Origin: Saprospiraceae bacterium
GTDB taxonomy: Bacteria; Bacteroidota; Bacteroidia; Chitinophagales; Saprospiraceae
NCBI GenBank assembly: GCA_020629515.1
Contig: JAHDDE010000017.1
Location: forward strand, 16,648 to 80,647
Length of the DNA stretch: 64,000 bases
Direction of reading: 5' to 3'
The number at the start of each line of letters is the position of its first letter. The first letter of the stretch is position 1. This document shows positions 27,054 to 37,232 of the stretch, piece by piece. Both the position numbers and the translations under genes were made by a program. The notes below the pieces were generated by a model that worked only from the letters and a program-made list of their open reading frames with translations, was not told where the DNA came from and did not search any database.

Positions 27054-28354
27054 ATACGAGATTGAATATCAAAAAACACATGAATCCAGAACGGGCTGAA
27101 CAGCTCGTTATTACTAAAAGACCTCATATCGAGACAAAGTCTTTGGCATCTTCTATCGAAGATATATTCGATGCGGTCAGCACTGATGGAGACGAAGCAA
27201 TTAAGAGATTAACAACCCTGTATGACAAAGTTAACCTCGATAGTCTACAAGTTTCGAAAATTGACATTATCAATGCCTCTCAACATATTAAACCAAAATT
27301 AAAAGAATCTATTCAGAGGGCTTATGACAACATATTTAAGTTTCACAACTCTCAGCGATTAGCATCTAAAAAAATCGAAACCTCTACAGGCGTAACATGC
27401 TGGCAAGAGAGTAGAGGCATAGATTCTGTTGGATTATATATCCCTGGAGGGTCAGCACCTCTTTTTAGTACCGTTTTAATGTTGGGGGTTCCTGCTCAGA
27501 TCGCCGAATGCCAAGAGATTATTTTATGCACACCGCCTAATAAGAATGGATCTGTTCATCCTGCTATACTATTTGCTGCAGAATTATGTGGAATTTCCAA
27601 GATATTTAAAATTGGAGGAGCACAGGCTATAGCTTCCTTAGTAATCGGAACAGAAAGCGTACCTAAAGTAACAAAGATATTTGGCCCTGGAAATCAGTAT
27701 GTGACAGCCGCTAAATTAAAAGCTATAGAGTATGGAGTGGCCATTGATCTCCCAGCTGGACCATCAGAGGTTTTAGTTTTTGCCGACTCTGAGTGCTATC
27801 CAGAGTTTATCGCTGCAGATCTTATTTCACAGGCTGAACACGGCCCAGACAGTCAAGTGATCTTTGTTACAATCAGTGAGAAAATCATTGCTTCAGTTGA
27901 AGAGTGTTTACATGAACAACTCAATAGATTACCTCGTCGTAGTATTGCTGAACAGGCATTAGAAAATGCTCATATTATCTATTTTGAGTCTTTAGATCGT
28001 GCATTTGAATTTATAAACGAGTATGCACCAGAACACTTGATTATTGCCAGCAATCGAGCGTCAGATTACATTGGTAAAATTAATAACGCTGGTTCAGTAT
28101 TTTTAGGAAATATGACTCCTGAGAGTGCAGGAGATTATGCATCTGGCACTAATCATACCTTACCAACTTCAGGATTCGCTAAATCATATAGCGGCGTTTC
28201 ATTGGATTCATTTATAAAGAAAATTACATTTCAAACTATTTCTATTGAAGGGATTAAAGATCTCGGTCCTTCCATCATTAATATGGCAGAAGAGGAAGAA
28301 TTAGAAGGTCATGCTAATGCTGTGCGTGTAAGACTTCAAAGCATAACATCATGA
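27050..28354 (+). CDS. hisD: histidinol dehydrogenase
   Basis: The zinc enzyme oxidising histidinol to histidine in two NAD-dependent steps. Marks are GLYIPGGSAPLFSTVLMLGVPAQ, KIFGPGNQYVTAAK, DLPAGPSEVLV with the catalytic loop, DLISQAEHGPDSQV and EHLIIAS followed by NAGSVFLG. The conserved SAGDYASGTNHTLPT supplies zinc ligands. 434 residues is normal. It overlaps hisG and hisC by 4 bases at either end, so translation through the operon is coupled. Confidence 0.96.
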   Translation: MNTRLNIKKHMNPERAEQLVITKRPHIETKSLASSIEDIFDAVSTDGDEAIKRLTTLYDKVNLDSLQVSKIDIINASQHIKPKLKESIQRAYDNIFKFHNSQRLASKKIETSTGVTCWQESRGIDSVGLYIPGGSAPLFSTVLMLGVPAQIAECQEIILCTPPNKNGSVHPAILFAAELCGISKIFKIGGAQAIASLVIGTESVPKVTKIFGPGNQYVTAAKLKAIEYGVAIDLPAGPSEVLVFADSECYPEFIAADLISQAEHGPDSQVIFVTISEKIIASVEECLHEQLNRLPRRSIAEQALENAHIIYFESLDRAFEFINEYAPEHLIIASNRASDYIGKINNAGSVFLGNMTPESAGDYASGTNHTLPTSGFAKSYSGVSLDSFIKKITFQTISIEGIKDLGPSIINMAEEEELEGHANAVRVRLQSITS

Positions 28355-29382
28355 TAGATAAATTAGTAAGAGAAAATATCGTTTCTCTTAGACCATTTAG
28401 TTCTGCACGAGCAGAATATGAAGGTGATGCGGACATCCTTTTAGATGCTAATGAAAATCCATTTCCAACTGCATATAACAGATACCCTGATCCTTATCAA
28501 AAAAAATTAAAAAAAGAGATAAGTAAATGGAGAAATGTAGATCCTGAAAATATCTTTTTGGGTAATGGAAGTGATGAGATCATCGATATATTGGTAAGGA
28601 CTTTTTGCGAACCTAAGGCTGATAGGATAAGATATGTATATCCCAGCTTTGGAATGTATGAGGTGGTGGCTGATATTAATGATGTTGAGAAATGGCCAAT
28701 TCATCTAAACAAACAATTTGATATAGACGTAGAGCATGCTTTACGTGATATTGACAAAAGTGATAAAATTTTGTTTCTATGCTCTCCCAATAACCCTACT
28801 GGAAATTGTTTGAACTATGATAGTATTCATACAATCATAGAAAATTTTCCAGGGATAGTTGTTATAGATGAGGCCTATATAGATTTTGCAGAGTCTCCTT
28901 CTTTAATAGGTAGTATCACAGAAAGAGAAAATTTGGTTATTCTACAGACTTTTTCTAAAGCATTAGGAGCTGCGGGTTTACGGGTGGGTATGTCTTTTGC
29001 TAATGAAAATATCGTGAGATATCTTAATAAAGTGAAACCACCTTATAACATTGGATCAATAGTGCAGAATAACGCTTTAGAGGTATTACAACAAATTAAA
29101 CAGCTGAATCAACAGATCCAGTTAATAAAATCTGAAAGAGACGAATTAAAAAATAGTCTGTTGGATTTAGAGATTATAGAACACGTTTTTCCATCCGATG
29201 CAAATTTCCTATTAGTAAGGTTTAAAGGCAATCCTACAGTCATACTGGAGTATTTACGAGATAAAGGAATTGTAGTTAGAAATCGGAGTAAATTGCCAGG
29301 ATGTGATAGATGTTTGAGGCTGACAATAGGTACTCCATTAGAGAATAAAAGTTTAGTTCAAGCAATAAGAGAATATTCATGA
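28351..29382 (+). CDS. hisC: histidinol-phosphate aminotransferase
   Basis: PLP-dependent transamination of imidazole acetol phosphate with glutamate. [11 protein letters not shown] is the N-terminal anchor, [12 protein letters not shown] and [10 protein letters not shown] follow. The PLP lysine is in [16 protein letters not shown]. The C-terminal LRLTIGTP provides the carboxylate-binding Arg. 343 residues. It overlaps hisD and hisB by 4 bases each. Confidence 0.95.
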   Translation: MIDKLVRENIVSLRPFSSARAEYEGDADILLDANENPFPTAYNRYPDPYQKKLKKEISKWRNVDPENIFLGNGSDEIIDILVRTFCEPKADRIRYVYPSFGMYEVVADINDVEKWPIHLNKQFDIDVEHALRDIDKSDKILFLCSPNNPTGNCLNYDSIHTIIENFPGIVVIDEAYIDFAESPSLIGSITERENLVILQTFSKALGAAGLRVGMSFANENIVRYLNKVKPPYNIGSIVQNNALEVLQQIKQLNQQIQLIKSERDELKNSLLDLEIIEHVFPSDANFLLVRFKGNPTVILEYLRDKGIVVRNRSKLPGCDRCLRLTIGTPLENKSLVQAIREYS

Positions 29383-30503
29383 AGAAGGTCCTTTTTATAG
29401 ATCGAGATGGCACTTTGATAAGAGAACCCCAATCAGATTATCAAGTAGATTCTTTATCTAAATTTTCATTTTATCCGGGTGTATTTACGTATTTAGGGAA
29501 AATCGTCAAAGAGCTTGATTATGAATTGGTGATGGTTACTAATCAAGATGGTTTAGGAACCGATTCATATCCAGAAGCGACCTTTTGGCCTTATCAAGAA
29601 TTGATGGTTGAGGCATTAAGAGGAGAGGGTATACATTTTGAAGCAATACATATTGATAGAAGTTTCGAAAAGGATCGATCCCCCTATCGCAAACCTGGTG
29701 TAGGTATGCTTAAGAAGTATTTATCAGGAGAGTATGATCTGTCTCATTCATTCGTTATTGGTGACAGGTGGAGTGATACTGAATTAGCTAAAAATTTAGG
29801 AGCAAAAGGAATTTATTTGAATGAGTATAATGGTTTAAATGAGCAACCCCCTAATAATTTAATTGCTGATACGGCTCTTTCCACTGATAATTGGAAATCT
29901 ATCTATCGCTTTTTGAAAACAAGAAATCGAGTTAATACAATCAATAGAACTACCGCAGAGACTTCCATTCAGGTGCAATTAGATTTAGATGGTAGTGGTA
30001 TCTCAGAGATTTCAACTGGTTTGGATTTTTTTGATCATATGCTCGAACAAATTGCTAAGCATGGTCAGCTCGATCTAATGATCGAATGTAAAGGGGATTT
30101 AGAGATAGACGAACATCACACTATTGAAGACACCGCCATTACGCTGGGAAAAGCATTCAAAGCTGCGTTAGCTAAAAAAGTGGGTATTCAGCGTTATGGG
30201 TTTGCACTACCTATGGATGATTGTCAAGCACAAGTATTGTTAGATTTTAGTGGAAGAGCTTGGTTAGAGTGGTCTGTAGATTTTAAAAGAGAAAAAATAG
30301 GAGATGTGCCTACAGAGATGTTCTATCATTTTTTTAAGTCCTTTTCTGACCATGCAGAATGTAATTTGAATATCACGAGTTTAGGTGATAATGAACATCA
30401 CAAAATTGAAGCTGTATTTAAGGCTTTTGCAAGAGCTATAAGACACGGGAAGTCAATAGATCAATACAGTGAAGAATTACCTTCAACCAAAGACGCTTTA
30501 TGA
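29379..30503 (+). CDS. hisB: bifunctional histidinol-phosphatase / imidazoleglycerol-phosphate dehydratase
   Basis: A fusion of two histidine-pathway enzymes. The N-terminal HAD phosphatase (about residues 1-165) begins [16 protein letters not shown] with the nucleophile Asp in DRDGT. Unlike many HisB-N domains, a CxH...C zinc loop is not obvious. The C-terminal dehydratase (about 180-374) shows [30 protein letters not shown] and ALPMDDCQA with the manganese-binding His residues. The same fusion occurs in enterobacteria and many Bacteroidota. Confidence 0.95.
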   Translation: MKKVLFIDRDGTLIREPQSDYQVDSLSKFSFYPGVFTYLGKIVKELDYELVMVTNQDGLGTDSYPEATFWPYQELMVEALRGEGIHFEAIHIDRSFEKDRSPYRKPGVGMLKKYLSGEYDLSHSFVIGDRWSDTELAKNLGAKGIYLNEYNGLNEQPPNNLIADTALSTDNWKSIYRFLKTRNRVNTINRTTAETSIQVQLDLDGSGISEISTGLDFFDHMLEQIAKHGQLDLMIECKGDLEIDEHHTIEDTAITLGKAFKAALAKKVGIQRYGFALPMDDCQAQVLLDFSGRAWLEWSVDFKREKIGDVPTEMFYHFFKSFSDHAECNLNITSLGDNEHHKIEAVFKAFARAIRHGKSIDQYSEELPSTKDAL

Positions 30504-31096
30504 TAGTAATTATTGATTATGATGCCGGCAATATTTGCAGCGTTTCCAATGCATTAAATAGGTTAGGTGTAGATTTTGTCCTCTCAGATGACAAAGAAGT
30601 AATAAAGTCAGCAGAAAAAGTCATATTCCCCGGAGTTGGACACGCTTTCGCTGCCATGGAGAAATTAAGGGCAAAAAAGTTGGTGTCTACCATTCAGCAG
30701 TTGAAACAGCCTGTATTGGGTATTTGTGTTGGCATGCAATTACTATGCGATTATTCTCACGAAGGCAATACAGAAGGACTGGGTGTTGTACACACTGATG
30801 TTCAGAAGTTTGATAGTAGTAAGGATATTAAAGTGCCACATATGGGGTGGAATAGGTTAAGAATAGATGACGATTCATCAAACCTCTTTAATGGAGTCCT
30901 GACAGAAGATTATGTTTATTTTGTGCATAGTTATTATGTTCCATTAAATCAGAATAGCATAGCGTCTTGTGCTTATAGTTTAGAGTTCTCTGCTGCTATA
31001 AAGCATGAGAATTTTTACGGGATACAGTTTCATGCAGAAAAAAGTGGCAAGGTAGGAGAAAGGATATTAAATAATTTTATGAATATAGATTTATGA
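30500..31096 (+). CDS. hisH: imidazole glycerol phosphate synthase, glutaminase subunit
   Basis: A class I glutamine amidotransferase supplying ammonia to His[18 protein letters not shown] starts the protein; the nucleophile Cys is in [21 protein letters not shown] is the HisF-contact motif. The catalytic His lies in [11 protein letters not shown], where the usual PEKS is AEKS, a conservative variation. 198 residues. It overlaps hisB and hisA by 4 bases. Confidence 0.95.
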   Translation: MIVIIDYDAGNICSVSNALNRLGVDFVLSDDKEVIKSAEKVIFPGVGHAFAAMEKLRAKKLVSTIQQLKQPVLGICVGMQLLCDYSHEGNTEGLGVVHTDVQKFDSSKDIKVPHMGWNRLRIDDDSSNLFNGVLTEDYVYFVHSYYVPLNQNSIASCAYSLEFSAAIKHENFYGIQFHAEKSGKVGERILNNFMNIDL

Positions 31097-31824
31097 AAAT
31101 CATACCAGCCATCGATATAATTGAAGGTAAGAGTGTGCGTTTAAGACAGGGTGATTATCAACAAAAAAAAGTGTATGATCAAAGCCCGGTTGATATCGCC
31201 ATAGAGTTATACCACAAAGGCGTTAAATATCTACATTTGGTAGACTTGGATGGGGCTAAGTCCAGTGCTCCTAAAAACTTATATTCATTAAACAGAATAG
31301 CATTAGAAACTAATCTGCAAATTGATTTTGGGGGTGGTATAAAAAGTGAAGATTCTTTGATTCAATCATTTCGTTCCGGCGCTTCTCAGGTCAATATCGG
31401 TAGTTTAGCTGTTAGAAATCCAATATTGGTGAAGTTTTGGATTATGAAGTATGGTGCCGAAAAAATAATTCTTGGTGCAGATGTCAAAGATGGCAAATTA
31501 GCGGTGCACGGTTGGCAAGAAACAACTGATGTGGATATATTAGAATTTATTGATGATTTTTCTGATGATGGTGCTGTGAATTTTGTATGTACAGATATAT
31601 CTAAAGATGGTATGATGCAAGGATCGTCTATCGAACTTTATGATCGAATTTTAGACAATTTTCCAAGAATTAATCTTATCGCGAGTGGTGGTGTATCGAG
31701 CATTGAAGAGATTAAACAGTTAGAAGAATTAGGAGTTCATGGTGTGATTATAGGGAAGGCTCTCTACGAAGGTCTCATTGATATAGAAGAATTGATGTCT
31801 GAATATGGATCATCTCAAATTTAG
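31093..31824 (+). CDS. hisA: ProFAR isomerase
   Basis: The (beta/alpha)8 isomerase acting on Pro[23 protein letters not shown] carries the first catalytic Asp, [10 protein letters not shown] and IDFGGGIKS the phosphate-binding half, and [14 protein letters not shown] the second catalytic Asp region. LIASGGVSS closes the second phosphate site. 243 residues. It overlaps the hisH stop by 4 bases and is followed after 5 bases by hisF. Confidence 0.95.
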   Translation: MKIIPAIDIIEGKSVRLRQGDYQQKKVYDQSPVDIAIELYHKGVKYLHLVDLDGAKSSAPKNLYSLNRIALETNLQIDFGGGIKSEDSLIQSFRSGASQVNIGSLAVRNPILVKFWIMKYGAEKIILGADVKDGKLAVHGWQETTDVDILEFIDDFSDDGAVNFVCTDISKDGMMQGSSIELYDRILDNFPRINLIASGGVSSIEEIKQLEELGVHGVIIGKALYEGLIDIEELMSEYGSSQI

Positions 31825-31829
31825 ACAAT

Positions 31830-32585
31830 ATGTTGACTAAAAGAATCATTCCGTGCTTAGATATTAAAAATGGTCGAACTGTAAAAGGCGTTAATTTTTT
31901 AAATTTAGTAGATGCAGGGGATCCTATTGAATTAGCTAGAAAGTATGCCGAAGATGGCGCTGATGAATTGGTATTTCTTGATATCTCTGCTACTCAAGAA
32001 GAACGAGAAACTATATATGATTTAGTGCATAAGGTAGCCGCAGAAATTAATATTCCTTTTACCGTAGGAGGAGGTATAGCCTCTGCAGACAAAGTTGAAA
32101 AAATTTTGAAAAACGGCGCTGATAAAATAAGTGTCAATAGTGCTGCAATATATAATCCTTTATTAGTTAGGGAAATATCCTCTCTTTTTGGAGCACAATG
32201 TATGGTGGTGGCGATCGATGCTAAAAGAATACATGACAAATGGATAGTTCATACTCATGGGGGAAAAAAGGCGACTGAAATCGAGTTATTTCATTGGGCA
32301 CAGAAGATGGAAGAATTAGGAGCTGGTGAAATTTTGTTTACCTCTATGGATCATGATGGTACTAAAAGTGGCTTTGCTTGTGAGGCTTTATCATATATGA
32401 GCGACTTGTTAACTATTCCCATTATAGCCTCAGGAGGGGCAGGTTCAGAAATTGATTTTTTAAATGTATTCAATGAAGGAAAGGCCGATGCAGGATTGGC
32501 AGCAAGTATATTTCATTTCAATGAAATTCCTATTCCAGAATTAAAGAGTTTTCTCAAAGAAAATGGTGTAAATGTAAGATTATGA
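31830..32585 (+). CDS. hisF: imidazole glycerol phosphate synthase, cyclase subunit
   Basis: Forms imidazole glycerol phosphate and AICAR with HisH. The start [20 protein letters not shown] has the catalytic Asp11. [20 protein letters not shown] and KISVNSAAI are phosphate and tunnel residues. [15 protein letters not shown] contains the second catalytic Asp. [10 protein letters not shown] completes the barrel. 251 residues. It overlaps hisIE by 4 bases. Confidence 0.96.
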   Translation: MLTKRIIPCLDIKNGRTVKGVNFLNLVDAGDPIELARKYAEDGADELVFLDISATQEERETIYDLVHKVAAEINIPFTVGGGIASADKVEKILKNGADKISVNSAAIYNPLLVREISSLFGAQCMVVAIDAKRIHDKWIVHTHGGKKATEIELFHWAQKMEELGAGEILFTSMDHDGTKSGFACEALSYMSDLLTIPIIASGGAGSEIDFLNVFNEGKADAGLAASIFHFNEIPIPELKSFLKENGVNVRL

Positions 32586-33169
32586 AGTTTGACGATAATG
32601 GTTTAATACCTGCTATTATACAAGATGTGATTTCACATAAAGTACTTATGATGGGATACATGAATAAAGAAGCTTTTGATAAGACCTTGTCCACTGGGCT
32701 GGTCACGTTTTGGAGTAGATCACGTAATGAACTATGGGTGAAAGGTGCAACCAGCGGAAACTATTTAATGCTTAAGAATTGGAAACTGGACTGTGATAAG
32801 GATGCTTTGCTCATCAAAGCCAAACCAGAGGGGCCAATATGCCATACTGGCGCAGATACTTGTTGGAACGAAAATAATTGCACAAATAATGGCTCTTTTT
32901 TGGACTATTTAGAATCAATAATTGATGAGCGTTACTCGAATAGATCTGAAAATTCTTATACATCTTCACTTTTTGAAAAAGGAACGAATAAAATAGCTCA
33001 GAAAGTAGGAGAAGAGGCTGTAGAATTGGTGATAGAATCGAAAGATGAAAATGACGACCTATTTTTAGGTGAAGCGGCAGATTTGCTCTACCATTATCTG
33101 ATACTCCTGCGTGATAGAGATATGAGCTTAAAGGATGTAATAAGTGTTTTGAAATCCAGACACAAATAA
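32582..33169 (+). CDS. hisI: bifunctional phosphoribosyl-AMP cyclohydrolase / phosphoribosyl-ATP pyrophosphatase
   Basis: A HisIE fusion of 195 residues. The cyclohydrolase half (about 1-105) shows [30 protein letters not shown] and the zinc cysteines in LDCDKDALL and HTGADTCW. The pyrophosphohydrolase half (about 110-195) shows [20 protein letters not shown] and [13 protein letters not shown] with its magnesium-binding acidic residues. It is the last recognised his gene. A possible small ORF follows after 16 bases. Confidence 0.95.
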   Translation: MKFDDNGLIPAIIQDVISHKVLMMGYMNKEAFDKTLSTGLVTFWSRSRNELWVKGATSGNYLMLKNWKLDCDKDALLIKAKPEGPICHTGADTCWNENNCTNNGSFLDYLESIIDERYSNRSENSYTSSLFEKGTNKIAQKVGEEAVELVIESKDENDDLFLGEAADLLYHYLILLRDRDMSLKDVISVLKSRHK

Positions 33170-33185
33170 GAATCAGATCGTGTGA

Positions 33186-33329
33186 ATGACCCCAACTGAA
33201 TTGGAAGGTTTGTTCAACCATATTAATTCTATAACTCATGCTTTGTATCGCGAACAAATTTTAAGAAAAAAGGGCCAAACTTTACAGCTTGACCCCATCA
33301 ATCAAATCAAATCAAATACTTTTTACTAA
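33186..33329 (+). CDS. possible 47-residue protein at the 3' end of the his operon
   Basis: An ATG-started frame 16 bases after the hisIE stop. It starts MTPTELEGLFNHINSITHAL and has a second half rich in Gln and Lys. The first 30 residues look like one amphipathic helix and codon use resembles the neighbours. I recognise no family. A hairpin in the middle of the frame with a T-run on the opposite strand offers a competing explanation of this region. It could be a small regulatory protein or a chance frame. Confidence 0.35.
   Translation: MTPTELEGLFNHINSITHALYREQILRKKGQTLQLDPINQIKSNTFY
33266..33296 (-). terminator. terminator-like hairpin on the minus strand with no assigned gene
   Basis: On the minus strand GGGTCAAGC and GTTTGGCCC form a 9-bp stem with a six-base loop; both G-U pairs become mismatches on the plus strand. 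Six T residues follow. No minus-strand gene ends here, so it may end an unannotated RNA from the 33.3-33.57 kb gap, or it may be chance inside the small ORF. Confidence 0.35.
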
Positions 33330-33575
33330 ATCATATACTATATTCTTTGGTTCATCAACTTTGATCATTCTGATACAAAATTGACTTTTATGGTTATTTT
33401 CTGATGCTTATGAAAGGAAGTAAGTTTAATTGGTTTTCTGATTTTAATATGTTTTGATTAATTATACTGTAAATATCGATATGTAATTGGTGCCTTTTAG
33501 GTGAGATTAGATAAATGACTGAATACTTAAGATGTTTGGTAGGAATGATGGATTTTTTGGAAAACACAGATACAT
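33330..33575. other. intergenic DNA between the his operon and pxpA
   Basis: About 250 bases of AT-rich sequence without a recognisable gene, tRNA or repeat array. GATGTTTG at 33531-33538 is one base from the -7 consensus and could be part of the pxpA promoter. A threefold TCAAA repeat at about 33302-33316 lies at its left edge. Nothing else stands out. Confidence 0.5.
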
Positions 33576-34334
33576 ATGACCAAGTATATAGATGTAAATT
33601 GTGATCTGGGAGAAAGTTTTGGCAATTTTAAAATAGGTCAAGATGAGTTGCTAATGCCTCATATAACATCTTGTAATATCGCTTGCGGTTTTCATGCTGG
33701 AGATCCTTATCACATTGAGCAAACCATAGATAATGCCTTGTCGTATGAACTTAATATTGGAGCCCATCCAGGATATCCAGATTTAGCAGGATTTGGAAGA
33801 CGTTTCATTGATTTGACTCCGGAAGTACTATCATCATCAATCAAATATCAAGTTGGAGCTTTACAAAGATTGGTAGATTCCAAAGGAGGGAAGCTAACTT
33901 ATGTCAAACCGCATGGTGCCCTTTATCATCGAATTATTCAGAATGAGGAAGACGCTATGATAGTATTAAAGGCAGTTAAGTCGATGGGGGAAGACCTTAA
34001 ATTTATGGGGATGGCTGGCAGCCGTATTTCGTCCTTATCAGCAGATCTCAATATTGAGTTTATTAATGAAGGTTTTGCAGATAGATTATATCAAAACTCA
34101 ACTAAACTTTTATCAAGAAAAATTAAAAATGCACTAATAATTAATGCTGAAAAATCCGCTCAACAAGTTAAAGAACTTGTCTTAGAAGGAAAAATTAAAG
34201 ATCATCAAGGTAGTATAGTCGCTATAGATGTGCAAAGTATTTGTATTCATGGGGATAATCCAGCGGCCAAAACTATTCTTGAAACGATTGATGAAATGAT
34301 GTCGAATCACGATATCCAAAAAAGGGCATTTTGA
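33576..34334 (+). CDS. pxpA: 5-oxoprolinase subunit A (LamB/YcsF family)
   Basis: Part of the ATP-dependent 5-oxoproline amidohydrolase PxpABC, which opens pyroglutamate to glutamate. The family signature DVNCDLGESFGNF starts the protein. SCNIACGFHAGDP, GAHPGYPDLAGFGRR and YVKPHGALYHR supply the likely metal and substrate residues. 252 residues is normal. It is the first gene of a four-gene overlapping run, with its stop overlapping the TTG start of pxpB. Confidence 0.93.
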   Translation: MTKYIDVNCDLGESFGNFKIGQDELLMPHITSCNIACGFHAGDPYHIEQTIDNALSYELNIGAHPGYPDLAGFGRRFIDLTPEVLSSSIKYQVGALQRLVDSKGGKLTYVKPHGALYHRIIQNEEDAMIVLKAVKSMGEDLKFMGMAGSRISSLSADLNIEFINEGFADRLYQNSTKLLSRKIKNALIINAEKSAQQVKELVLEGKIKDHQGSIVAIDVQSICIHGDNPAAKTILETIDEMMSNHDIQKRAF

Positions 34335-35068
34335 TTAATTATGAGATCAAGTCATATGGGCCCAACGCAATTTTAATTGAATTAGAACAAAAGATTTCTG
34401 AAGAAATTTCATTAAAAGTAAACACACTCTATGATGCATTACAAACTTCAGAGCTAAGGAGAAATATAAAATTTATTATTCCTGCTTATGCATCAATTAC
34501 AATTGGCGTTGATATTTCTATAGATAAATTGTCTGATTTCATAAATGAAGTAAAGCTTCTAATTGAACATATAAGTATAAGTCAGAATCAAAAGAACATC
34601 AGGACTTGGACTCTACCGGTCTGCTATGATGAAGAGTTTGCTTTAGATGCGTATAGATGCGTTTCAAATTTAGAATTAACCTTTCAAGAAATAATAGAAT
34701 TACATAGTCAAGGGAAATATATGGTTTATATGATGGGTTTTCTACCAGGCTTTCCTTATTTAGGAATCCTTCCTGAAAGACTTAATTTAACTCGTTTGGA
34801 TAAACCTAGAAAAATAGTACCTAAAGGTTCTGTTGGAATAGCAGGATTGCAAACCGGTATTTATCCCGTTCAATCTCCGGGAGGTTGGAATATTATAGGA
34901 AATTGTCCTATTCCTTTATTTGATTATTATGCAAAGAGTCCGGTATTGTTGGAGAGAGGGGATAAGGTAAAGTTTAGCCCCGTTGATAAAAAGAGATATC
35001 ATGAGTTAAAGAAAGAATTCAATAATAATCAATTGAATTTATTAGATCTGTTGGAAGATGATAATTAA
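34331..35068 (+). CDS. pxpB: 5-oxoprolinase subunit B (KipI family)
   Basis: A 245-residue cyclophilin-like protein. The family core MVYMMGFLPGFPYLGILPERLNLTRLDKPRKIVPKGSVGIAG is present, followed by GIYPVQSPGGWNIIGNCP. The start is an unusual TTG at 34331 that overlaps the pxpA stop as TTGA. It is chosen because the conserved N-terminal YEIKSYGPNAILIEL begins immediately after it and no in-frame ATG exists. Coupling to pxpA translation is likely. Confidence 0.92.
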   Translation: MINYEIKSYGPNAILIELEQKISEEISLKVNTLYDALQTSELRRNIKFIIPAYASITIGVDISIDKLSDFINEVKLLIEHISISQNQKNIRTWTLPVCYDEEFALDAYRCVSNLELTFQEIIELHSQGKYMVYMMGFLPGFPYLGILPERLNLTRLDKPRKIVPKGSVGIAGLQTGIYPVQSPGGWNIIGNCPIPLFDYYAKSPVLLERGDKVKFSPVDKKRYHELKKEFNNNQLNLLDLLEDDN

Positions 35069-35918
35069 GGTAATAAAACCGGGAATGTTTTCGACCATAC
35101 AAGATTATGGTAGGTCGGGGTGGCAGCATAAAGGAATTCCTGTTGGTGGAGCGTTAGATAGAAATACATTTGATCAAGTAAATACTATTTTAGGAAATGA
35201 TCTAAATACTCCGGTCATTGAAGCTACGATTATAGGGCCTACATTGTATTTTGATAGTGCTTGCAGAATTGCAGTTAGTGGTTCATTAATGAGGCCTAAA
35301 ATTGATAACGAGGTTTTTGAAATGAATCATGTAATTCAAATAGAGGGTGGGCAAACATTATCCTTCGAAAGAATGAGTATGGGTTGTCGTACTTATATAG
35401 GTATAGGAGGAGAATGGCATATTAAACGATGGTTGGGGAGTGTCAGTCCTATGATTTATGGGGTGAATTACGACTTACAAAGCAGCATTTTAAAAAAAGG
35501 CCAAACTATCCACATTACTACTAATCAGAATGAATTAGATATCAAACTAAAAGTTAAGAGTGATAAGGCCCTAAAAGATATATATTGTCACAAAGGTCCA
35601 GAATTTAACCTTTTTGGCCAATCTACTATTGATCTATTACTACAAGCCGAATATAAAATCCATCAGAATTCTAATAGAATGGGCTATCGACTAACAGGCA
35701 ATCATATTAGAACGCCCGATAAAAAGATGATATCGAGTGCCGTATTACCAGGGACTGTGCAAATTACCAATGAGGGAGCCCCGATTATTCTTCTTAATGA
35801 TGCTCAGACTACTGGGGGGTATCCAAGAATTTTTCAATTGGATCAACATTCAATTAATTTATTGGCTCATAAAAAACCAGGAGACGTTATCACGTTTAAA
35901 CTATTGAAAAATGGATAG
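35058..35918 (+). CDS. pxpC: 5-oxoprolinase subunit C (KipA family)
   Basis: The biotin-independent partner of PxpB. IKPGMFSTIQDYGRSGWQHKGIPVGGALD opens the protein. NRMGYRLTG and SAVLPGTVQITNEGAPIILLNDAQTTGGYPRI are the family's C-terminal motifs. 286 residues, slightly short but complete. It overlaps pxpB by 11 bases and the downstream peptidase gene by 8 bases. Confidence 0.93.
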   Translation: MIIKVIKPGMFSTIQDYGRSGWQHKGIPVGGALDRNTFDQVNTILGNDLNTPVIEATIIGPTLYFDSACRIAVSGSLMRPKIDNEVFEMNHVIQIEGGQTLSFERMSMGCRTYIGIGGEWHIKRWLGSVSPMIYGVNYDLQSSILKKGQTIHITTNQNELDIKLKVKSDKALKDIYCHKGPEFNLFGQSTIDLLLQAEYKIHQNSNRMGYRLTGNHIRTPDKKMISSAVLPGTVQITNEGAPIILLNDAQTTGGYPRIFQLDQHSINLLAHKKPGDVITFKLLKNG

Positions 35919-37227
35919 ATGGCTATTAGTGCTTCTTGTATTATTATGTTACGCCTGTACATCGACTAAGCATATTCTTAAATCAGATCGAACGGCTCCA
36001 AATGAAGTATTAAATGAAATTGCTGAAAGTGGTTTGAGCGATCATTTTTTTGGTTTTGTCTTATATGATCCGATTAAAGACAGAAAGTTGATAGATATAA
36101 ATGGAGATCATTTGTTCACACCAGCGTCCAATGCTAAAATATTGACTTACTATGTATCAAGGAAAATTTTAGGTGATTCTATTCCTGCATTTGATTATGC
36201 CAAGATGGGTGATTCCATAATTGTAAGAGGTTCAGGCGACCACTACTTATTTGGGCAAAAAGATCATAACCTTATAATGAAGGACTTTATAAAAAATGAA
36301 ATGGATAAGGTTTTTTGGTCGCCTTCGCCGGGAAACATAATTAGGTTTGGATCTGGTTGGGCCTGGGATGATTACCAATATTCTTATCAAAAGGAGATCA
36401 GTATGATGTCGCTTTATGATAATGAAATAATCATTGAAAAACATAATGACAGCATTATCATCAGTCCTACTCTTTTTTATAATGAGATGAAATTTGACTT
36501 TACACTTCCATTGCCGATTAGTAAACAAGAAAATACTAATACAGTCCTTATTAATCCTTATCAACTAAAAGATAGTATGGTATACCGAGTGCCAATGTCT
36601 CTCGATCAGGATTTAATCAAAAATTTGCTTTCAAGTGGTATCCAAAGGCAAGTTCATATAATCGACACTGTTAATCATATGTCATTTGATACATATTATA
36701 GATATGATATTGATTCTACTTATCATGGGTTGATGGTTGATAGTGATAATTATATCGCCGAACAATTAATGTTATGTGTGGCTCATGAAAAGGACTCTAT
36801 TCATACAGTTGAAAGAGGAATTGCGATTGGCAAAACAATTATAGGTAACGAAAAAATTAGATGGGTTGATGGATCTGGGCTTTCTCGATACAATTTGATA
36901 AGTCCTACTATCCTTGCTGAGACATTAGACCTAATTCTATCGGAATTTGGTGAAAATGAAATTAAAAAGTTGTTCCCTTCAGGACATAAGGGAAGTACTT
37001 TGGATTCAATATTCATTAGGCCATATGGAGAAACAAATAAAGGGGAAGGCTTCATCTATGCCAAAACAGGTACACTTAGTAACAACCATAACTTGAGTGG
37101 GTATATATACTGTAAATCTGGACGAGTTTTAATATTTAGTATGATGAATAATCATTTCCTTGACCCCAAAAAAATAATAGTTAATAAGATGCATAAGGTT
37201 TTATCTGAAGTTTACCGGTACTATTAA
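35911..37227 (+). CDS. D-alanyl-D-alanine carboxypeptidase/endopeptidase, PBP4-like (S13)
   Basis: A 438-residue penicillin-binding protein of the S13 (DacB/PBP4) family. The N-terminal hydrophobic segment LLVLLVLLCYACTS may be a lipoprotein signal. The SxxK motif is SNAK in TPASNAKILTYY (about residues 70-81), the second motif is in VDGSGLSRYNLISP, and KTG is in YAKTGTLSNNHNLSGY near residue 380. It should trim or cleave peptidoglycan cross-links in the periplasm. The 8-base overlap with pxpC suggests it belongs to that transcript. The central domain is shorter than in E. coli DacB. Confidence 0.88.
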   Translation: MDRWLLVLLVLLCYACTSTKHILKSDRTAPNEVLNEIAESGLSDHFFGFVLYDPIKDRKLIDINGDHLFTPASNAKILTYYVSRKILGDSIPAFDYAKMGDSIIVRGSGDHYLFGQKDHNLIMKDFIKNEMDKVFWSPSPGNIIRFGSGWAWDDYQYSYQKEISMMSLYDNEIIIEKHNDSIIISPTLFYNEMKFDFTLPLPISKQENTNTVLINPYQLKDSMVYRVPMSLDQDLIKNLLSSGIQRQVHIIDTVNHMSFDTYYRYDIDSTYHGLMVDSDNYIAEQLMLCVAHEKDSIHTVERGIAIGKTIIGNEKIRWVDGSGLSRYNLISPTILAETLDLILSEFGENEIKKLFPSGHKGSTLDSIFIRPYGETNKGEGFIYAKTGTLSNNHNLSGYIYCKSGRVLIFSMMNNHFLDPKKIIVNKMHKVLSEVYRYY

Positions 37228-37232
37228 TAATT

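Noticed and set aside
32814..33257. A minus-strand open frame opposite the end of hisIE
   Set aside because: It is antisense to the well-supported HisE domain and lacks a recognisable protein or promoter.
33170..33575. The his-pxpA gap as a possible tRNA or riboswitch
   Set aside because: No tRNA-like arms or TTCRANYC loop and no known riboswitch core could be recognised.
36247..36564. Minus-strand frame inside the PBP4-like gene
   Set aside because: Antisense to a gene with intact catalytic motifs; no supporting signal.
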